DNA of 17,277 bases from Brevibacillus sp. (GTDB taxonomy: Bacteria; Bacillota; Bacilli; Brevibacillales; Brevibacillaceae): NCBI GenBank assembly GCA_029240815.1, contig JARDZO010000101.1:1-17277 (forward strand), written 5' to 3'. The notes under the pieces were generated by a model. It was not told the origin of the DNA and made no database searches. It worked only from the letters and a program-made list of their open reading frames with translations. The position numbers and the translations under genes were made by a program. Shown here one piece after another: positions 13,400-17,277 of this stretch. Position 1 is the stretch's first letter; each line of letters starts with the position of its first letter.

Positions 13400-13424
13400 C
13401 CTAACGGGCAGTTATCTTCAAAAA
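13396..13424 (+). repeat. Intergenic CTAACGGGCA-type motif, copy 6
   Basis: CTAACCTAACGGGCAGTTAT followed by CTTCAAAAA, overlapping the stop codon of the TetR remnant. A related core, CCTAACGGGC, also occurs at 8002-8011 (copy 1). A loose CTCAC/GTGAG pairing follows at 13425-13451. Nothing else is recognised up to 13528. Confidence 0.45.
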
Positions 13425-13528
13425 CTCACTTTTTCTATAACTCCATGTGAGATTCGGTTCTACGCAACTTATTCTAATTCAACCGGGGAGCATTATGCCA
13501 GGGCGTCATTCTTAAACGCAATTTGATC

Positions 13529-14239
13529 TTAAGCAAAGATTGTAATTTCCCTATTATTACTATCTAACACTTCAATCTTCACAGTTCCACCAAGATGATG
13601 TGACACTAAATCAGACAGTTCTTTAAGCGCCATATGAAACTCATCGCTTCTTGTTTCATCTATTAATTCAATACAGAGGAATGCATTCTTCGTATTTTCT
13701 GTTAGCATCGTCCTCAGAGCTTCACGCCAATTCCAGCACCTGCATATTGCACCGTCATCATCTTTATAAACAATTTCACCTTCATATGGCGAGGCATTTT
13801 CATCACTTCCCAATGGGACAAACGGTTCGTTGCCATTTGCCTGCGTTAGCCGAATATCGCCTACAAAAGTGTCGATATCTTCTCCGCCACACGGAAGCCC
13901 ATAGCGCAATGAAATTGAATTGTAGATGTCAACCAGCGGGTTTATAGTTCCGATATGATTGCCATTTTTCACTCTTTTTAATAAAGCTTCAATGGAACAC
14001 CTTGCCCCTTTCTTTGTCTTGAATTTCTGGAAAGCTTCTCGCCAAACGAATATGACTGGATTACTGCTGAATTCCTCCAGACTTAAGAATTTATGTGCTT
14101 CTTTCTCTGCCTCCTGCAGCAGCTTCTCGTAGATTTCAACGTCCCTTATTGAATTATCAATCCCCTGGCAAATAACGGTGCCTATTTTTGCATGAGGAAA
14201 TAACGACCAAAAATCATCTTCAATGATAAATCTAGGCAT
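13529..14239 (-). CDS. B3/B4 domain protein (tRNA-editing-like fold)
   Basis: This 236-aa protein matches stand-alone relatives of the B3/B4 domain of the phenylalanyl-tRNA synthetase beta chain, the part that edits mischarged tRNA. The pattern is FVWREAFQKFKTKKGARCS (residues about 65-83), then SIEALLKRV, INPLVDIYNSISLRYGLPCG and DIDTFVGDIRLTQANGNEPF, with a closing VYKDDDGAICRCWNWRE. The conserved YR-KF-K-x-x-(R)-x-S-x-E-x-L-L-K and N-P-L-V-D-x-Y-N-x-x-S motifs are evident. Whether such free-standing proteins deacylate tRNA is not settled. ATG 14239 is chosen over ATG 14254 because GGAG lies 9 bases upstream of it, inside the earlier codons. It is the last of three minus-strand genes and may be co-transcribed with the exporter upstream. 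Confidence 0.85.
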   Translation of the reverse strand: MPRFIIEDDFWSLFPHAKIGTVICQGIDNSIRDVEIYEKLLQEAEKEAHKFLSLEEFSSNPVIFVWREAFQKFKTKKGARCSIEALLKRVKNGNHIGTINPLVDIYNSISLRYGLPCGGEDIDTFVGDIRLTQANGNEPFVPLGSDENASPYEGEIVYKDDDGAICRCWNWREALRTMLTENTKNAFLCIELIDETRSDEFHMALKELSDLVSHHLGGTVKIEVLDSNNREITIFA

Positions 14240-14307
14240 CAAATATCTCTCCATTTCGTTTTGCTTATTGGCTTGGTAGAATCGCTATTTATTGTGTCAC
14301 AACACTC

Positions 14308-14937
14308 TTATGTTTTAGAGGGGCTCGCAAAGGCGGAGAATATCCCTAGAACAATATATAAATAACCAGTTATCCGATTCTGTAAATTTGAACTCACTTT
14401 CATCCGCTTTCTAATACTTGCTGCAAGAACTGCATACAGACCATCACTAATAAAAGCTAGGATAATAAATATAGTTCCTAAAAGCAAAAATTGTACGGTG
14501 ACTGATCCAGCAGAAGGTGATATGAATTGCGGAAAGAAGGCTAAGAAAAAGAGTGCTGTCTTAGGATTCATTACTTCTACGAGCGCTGATTCGTAAAAAA
14601 TCTTTCGTAATTTTTTGCGAGGGGCTATTGGAATTTCTGAAGTCGTTTTATCAGATGTAGAAAATAAAGTCTTACACCCCAGATAGATAAGATAAGCAGC
14701 ACCCAAGTATTTAACGATATGAAAGGCTGTTGCTGATGTCATAAGGATCGCAGAAACTCCAATTGCTCCAGCTAATACGTGAACAGAACCACCAAGAGAT
14801 ACACCAAGAACGGATATCAGGCCCGCTTTCTTCCCTTGATCTATACTTCTTGCCATAATATAGAACACAGCTGGTCCAGGTATTATTAACAATGTAGCTG
14901 CAGCAATTACAAATAGCCAAATAGTTGAAAACTCCAT
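14308..14937 (-). CDS. LysE/RhtB-family amino-acid exporter
   Basis: This 209-aa, six-helix inner-membrane protein of the LysE superfamily exports amino acids or related metabolites using the proton gradient. The hallmark is near the N-terminus: TLLIIPGPAVFYIMARSIDQ, then GKKAGLISVLGVSLGGSVHV. KYLGAAYLIYLGCKTL (helix 3), ALVEVMNPKTALFFLAFFPQ (start of the C-terminal half) and a closing ITGYLYIVLGIFSAF also fit. Length is typical. The start is ATG 14937, with AAGGAG 9 bases upstream; an in-frame ATG at 14967 has no site. It lies 96 bp downstream of the PaiB-like gene on the same strand. The substrate is not predictable. Confidence 0.92.
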   Translation of the reverse strand: MEFSTIWLFVIAAATLLIIPGPAVFYIMARSIDQGKKAGLISVLGVSLGGSVHVLAGAIGVSAILMTSATAFHIVKYLGAAYLIYLGCKTLFSTSDKTTSEIPIAPRKKLRKIFYESALVEVMNPKTALFFLAFFPQFISPSAGSVTVQFLLLGTIFIILAFISDGLYAVLAASIRKRMKVSSNLQNRITGYLYIVLGIFSAFASPSKT

Positions 14938-15033
14938 ATTATGCAACTCCTTGTTGTATTTTTGCACATGTTGGGCTCCTCCTTGATTGGTGAAAGCAAG
15001 GTTACACTTTACAAGCCGTAAGAATTAGGCCGA

Positions 15034-15657
15034 TTATTTAAATAACCCTTTCCGTTGCTCACGCATCCACTGAGCAACCTGAATTTCCCCTTGTTCATTT
15101 GATTTTTCAAGCTCTGCAACAATCGATTTATAATCGGTGTTGTTGCGATTCTGACTCATTTTGGCTGCAGCTTGAATAGAGGTGATTTCAATTTCAAAAC
15201 CAACTATTCCTTTCATTTCGCTCTCAAGCAACTCAGGATTAAACGTATCCCAGAGCCGACCATTTTCTCGGTGAGATTCATAGTGTTTTAGCATAGAATC
15301 CAAAGCCGACTTCAGCTCATCCAGAGGGAGTACACGTGCTGTTCCATACGCATGTACAGCGAGATAGTCCCATGTGGGAACCTCTTCGCCCTCATACCAA
15401 CTTGACGAAATGTAAGCGTGCGGTCCTTGAAAAATAAGCAACACATCCCTATTATTATCCAAAGTTTTCTTCTGCATGTTTCCGTAGGCAATGTGCCCAG
15501 TCGCATAGATTTTCCCTTCATCTTCACGAATTTCCAACGGAATGTGCGTAGCCAACGGGCGATGTTCATCAACAGTAATCAATAAGGCAAACGGGTAAGA
15601 CTTCATCATTTGAACTGCCTCATCATGATCCATACGATATTGCTTAGGAATGTACAC
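15034..15657 (-). CDS. PaiB-like FMN-binding protein / transcriptional regulator
   Basis: This 207-aa protein of the PaiB family (FMN-binding split barrel) has the same length as B. subtilis PaiB, a negative regulator of sporulation and degradative-enzyme genes. Matching blocks are YIPKQYRMDHDEAVQMM (2-18), RPLATHIPLEI, TGHIAYGNMQKKTL, VLLIFQGPHAYISSSWY, VPTWDYLAVHAYGTARV, ESHRENGRLWDTFNPELLE, KGIVGFEIEITSIQAAAKMS and QNRNNTDY. GTG 15657 is chosen because it gives the family's MYIPK start and follows AAAGGATGA; ATG 15666 would place the site directly on the start codon. Its usual partner PaiA (a GNAT) is not adjacent. It diverges from the MocR gene, which probably regulates it. Family membership is certain; the biological role here is not. 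Confidence 0.9.
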   Translation of the reverse strand: MYIPKQYRMDHDEAVQMMKSYPFALLITVDEHRPLATHIPLEIREDEGKIYATGHIAYGNMQKKTLDNNRDVLLIFQGPHAYISSSWYEGEEVPTWDYLAVHAYGTARVLPLDELKSALDSMLKHYESHRENGRLWDTFNPELLESEMKGIVGFEIEITSIQAAAKMSQNRNNTDYKSIVAELEKSNEQGEIQVAQWMREQRKGLFK

Positions 15658-15710
15658 AATAATCATCCTTTCAACTTGTAATAGAACTTTAAAAACCGAT
15701 AAAAAAACAA

Positions 15711-15766
15711 TATGATACAACCTGACATAAAAAAAGATACAATTACAAACAAATATACATGTCAGG
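15711..15766. promoter_or_regulatory. Divergent PaiB/MocR control region: direct repeats and inverted repeat
   Basis: GATACAA occurs at 15714-15720 and again at 15736-15742, a 22-bp period (two helix turns); MocR/PdxR/GabR proteins typically bind such direct repeats. CCTGACAT (15721-15728) and ATGTCAGG (15759-15766) form a perfect 8-bp inverted repeat whose right arm runs into the AGGGGGG ribosome binding site of the MocR gene. TATGAT at 15711-15716 may be its -10, with a poor -35. Repeats are seen; binding is inferred from the family. Confidence 0.5.
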
Positions 15767-15776
15767 GGGGATGCAA

Positions 15777-17156
15777 ATGAAAAATACCATTTTTACCTTC
15801 AAAGATAACTTACCTAAATACAAACAAATCTACGAGAAATTTAAATCATATATTGAGCAAGGAGACATAAAGGCGGATGAGCCATTGCCCTCCATTCGTC
15901 AACTTGCAGATTCCTTACATGTAAGCCGTAATACAACATTAATGGCGTATGAACAACTTGTTGCTGAAGGGTATATTCGTGGAGAGGGCCGAAAAGGTTA
16001 TTTTGTAAATGAATTAGAGCCCCTTTTATTTCAAGAGACTCGCAGCTCTTCTAATCACAAGCAAACAGAGCCGGTACCACCTGTTCGCATTGATTTCCGC
16101 GCAGACGTCGTCGATCAATCGCATTTCCCTTTAAAAGCGTGGAGGAGGATCTCGAATCAAGTATTAACGGTAACGGACAGCTTTCGATACGGGGAACCTT
16201 TTGGCGAATTGTGCCTACGCGAACAAATCGCAGCCTATATACTCCAGTCTCGTGGGGTGAGGACAGATCCAAATGCAATCATCATCGGAAGTAGTACCCA
16301 ACAAATGCTTGTGTATCTCGGTCTTGTCCTGAAGCATGATTTTTCTAGCATTATTGTGGAGGATCCTGGTTATGATGGCGCTAGGGAAGCTTTTCAATTA
16401 AATAGTTTTACGCTTGAAACGTTACCCGTTTATGAGACAGGTGCTGATTTTTCACACTTAGAACATATGAAATCACGATTAATTTATGTGGCGCCGTCCC
16501 ATCACAGTCCATACGGGGTAAGCATGCCCATTCAACAAAGGCATGCACTTATTCATTGGGCAAACAAGATGCAAGGATATATTATCGAAGACGATTATGA
16601 TAGTGAATTTCGCTATACCCAACAACCATTTCCCGCACTCGCTTCCATAGATTCAACGAGAGTTATTTATCTCGGTAATTTCTCAAAGTGCTTTCTTCCA
16701 GGAATCCGTTTAAGTTATATGGTGTTGCCACAGCCACTTATAAACGGTTATAAAAATCAATTCACACATTTCGAGAGCACCACTTCACTACTTAGCCAAT
16801 TCGCAATGGCGAAATTTATGGAAGAAGGGGAATGGAATCGCCATATTAAACGCATGCGTCTTGTTTATAAACGAAAAATGCAGCATTTCGTTTTTGAATT
16901 AAGGAATCATTTCAAGCGAAATATATCTATCATTGGCGAGCAGTCTGGTTTGTACTTATTGGTCAAAGTACACTTGGAGCGTTCAGAAGAATGGCTCATT
17001 CAACAAGCTTCCATTCAGGGTGTTAAAGTCTATCCTACTTCACTCTTCTTCATTAAAAACAAAACCGATAAACCAATTATTAAACTTGGTTTCAGTAATT
17101 TATCATGTGATGAAATCCAGCTTGGTGTGAAGCTCTTAAAAAAGGCTTGGTTATAA
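15777..17156 (+). CDS. MocR/PdxR-type GntR regulator with aminotransferase domain
   Basis: This 459-aa fusion regulator has an N-terminal GntR winged HTH (about 12-78: LPKYKQIYEKFKSYIEQGDI, LPSIRQLADSLHVSRNTTLM, AYEQLVAEGYI, GYFV), a linker (80-105), then a fold-type I aminotransferase-like domain that binds pyridoxal phosphate. Visible landmarks are FRYGEPFGELCLREQIAAYI (136-155), IIGSSTQQML, VEDPGYDGAREAF, YVAPSHHSPYGVSMP, IEDDYDSEFRY (270-280) and the PLP lysine K304 in LGNFSKCFLPGIRLSY. These proteins sense PLP with an amino compound and control vitamin B6, GABA, taurine or D-amino-acid genes. ATG 15777 is used because AGGGGGG lies 6 bases ahead; ATG 15759 and 15771 are inside or before that site. 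Targets are probably the divergent PaiB gene, itself, or the gene that starts at 17226. Confidence 0.92.
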   Translation: MKNTIFTFKDNLPKYKQIYEKFKSYIEQGDIKADEPLPSIRQLADSLHVSRNTTLMAYEQLVAEGYIRGEGRKGYFVNELEPLLFQETRSSSNHKQTEPVPPVRIDFRADVVDQSHFPLKAWRRISNQVLTVTDSFRYGEPFGELCLREQIAAYILQSRGVRTDPNAIIIGSSTQQMLVYLGLVLKHDFSSIIVEDPGYDGAREAFQLNSFTLETLPVYETGADFSHLEHMKSRLIYVAPSHHSPYGVSMPIQQRHALIHWANKMQGYIIEDDYDSEFRYTQQPFPALASIDSTRVIYLGNFSKCFLPGIRLSYMVLPQPLINGYKNQFTHFESTTSLLSQFAMAKFMEEGEWNRHIKRMRLVYKRKMQHFVFELRNHFKRNISIIGEQSGLYLLVKVHLERSEEWLIQQASIQGVKVYPTSLFFIKNKTDKPIIKLGFSNLSCDEIQLGVKLLKKAWL

Positions 17157-17225
17157 AATACATCACACGTCTGCCACTTAAGAACGTCTTCCTTTTAAAG
17201 TCAAAGTCATATTGGAGGGATGGAC

Positions 17226-17277
17226 ATGAACCAAAACTACGCAACAAACAAAATCGCAACGCAAGTAGGTGAACGCG
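17226..17277 (+). CDS. Start of a probable PLP-dependent Cys/Met-metabolism enzyme (partial)
   Basis: ATG 17226 follows GGAGGG (17214-17219) with 6 bases spacing. The 17 codons in view read MNQNYATNKIATQVGER and run off the window. The pattern (T)-K-(I/L)-A-Q-x-G-x-R resembles the N-terminus of trans-sulfuration enzymes such as MetI/cystathionine gamma-synthase, where such a segment precedes a D-x-x-T-G-A-V turn. With only 17 residues this is a weak guess; being 69 bp after a PLP-binding regulator is consistent with it. An alternative in-frame start at 17220 overlaps the ribosome binding site. Confidence 0.4.
   Translation, partial: MNQNYATNKIATQVGER

Noticed and set aside
8002..13424. Integron attC sites (CTAAC / GTTAG-like boxes in the repeated motif)
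   Set aside because: Spacing and symmetry do not give paired R and L boxes, there is no integrase, and the genes are not arranged as uniformly oriented promoterless cassettes.
1..17277. CRISPR array, tRNA, rRNA, intact transposase or prophage genes
   Set aside because: No regularly spaced repeats, cloverleaf, DDE/Tyr transposase or phage protein was recognised on either strand by eye.

Overview
The window looks like chromosomal DNA of a spore-forming, aerobic Firmicute close to Brevibacillus or Paenibacillus. This rests on strong AGGAGG-type ribosome binding sites, frequent TTG and GTG starts, lipoproteins with Gram-positive lipoboxes, and Bacillus-type regulator and enzyme families (AdhR-like MerR, HxlR, PaiB, MocR). 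The genus is an inference; no rRNA or housekeeping marker is present.

Left part (about 1-6965), fairly GC-rich, all on the + strand: a carboxylate or amino-acid-derivative uptake and catabolism cluster. It holds a tctA-type permease and a tctC-type binding lipoprotein of a tripartite tricarboxylate transporter (the small TctB subunit is not in view), an unusual three-part transcriptional regulator, a YfcC/DcuC-type carrier, and an enolase-superfamily enzyme related to dipeptide epimerases. The catalytic lysines and metal ligands of that enzyme are intact, but its substrate-recognition DxD motif is replaced. A structured leader ending in a terminator-like hairpin precedes tctA, and palindromic sites sit in front of the regulator and the carrier. 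The likely logic is that the regulator senses a small carboxylate-like molecule and controls one or both transporters and the racemase/epimerase/cycloisomerase-type enzyme.

Middle part (about 6966-13530), more AT-rich and patchy: a strongly structured gene-free stretch ending in an intrinsic terminator (candidate small RNA), a GNAT acetyltransferase with the tail of a second, decayed GNAT fused in frame ahead of it, a divergent NTF2-like/HxlR pair, a MerR-SDR operon with a textbook 19-bp-spacer MerR promoter, an unidentified lipoprotein, and a secreted parallel beta-helix protein. These are followed by the head-to-head remains of a divergent tetR-SDR pair whose facing N-terminal halves have been lost. 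A degenerate intergenic motif (AACTAACGGGCA, ideally followed by TAGTT) recurs six times, always on the + strand, in four of the six cases followed by a hairpin.

Right part (about 13530-17277), AT-rich: three minus-strand genes (PaiB-like FMN-binding protein, LysE-type amino-acid exporter, B3/B4 tRNA-editing-like protein), transcribed divergently from a MocR/PdxR-type regulator. The start of a probable PLP-enzyme gene follows. This half looks like an accessory collection of small regulator-plus-effector modules for electrophile, amino-acid or metabolite stress. I see no CRISPR array, phage genes, tRNA or rRNA, and no intact transposase.
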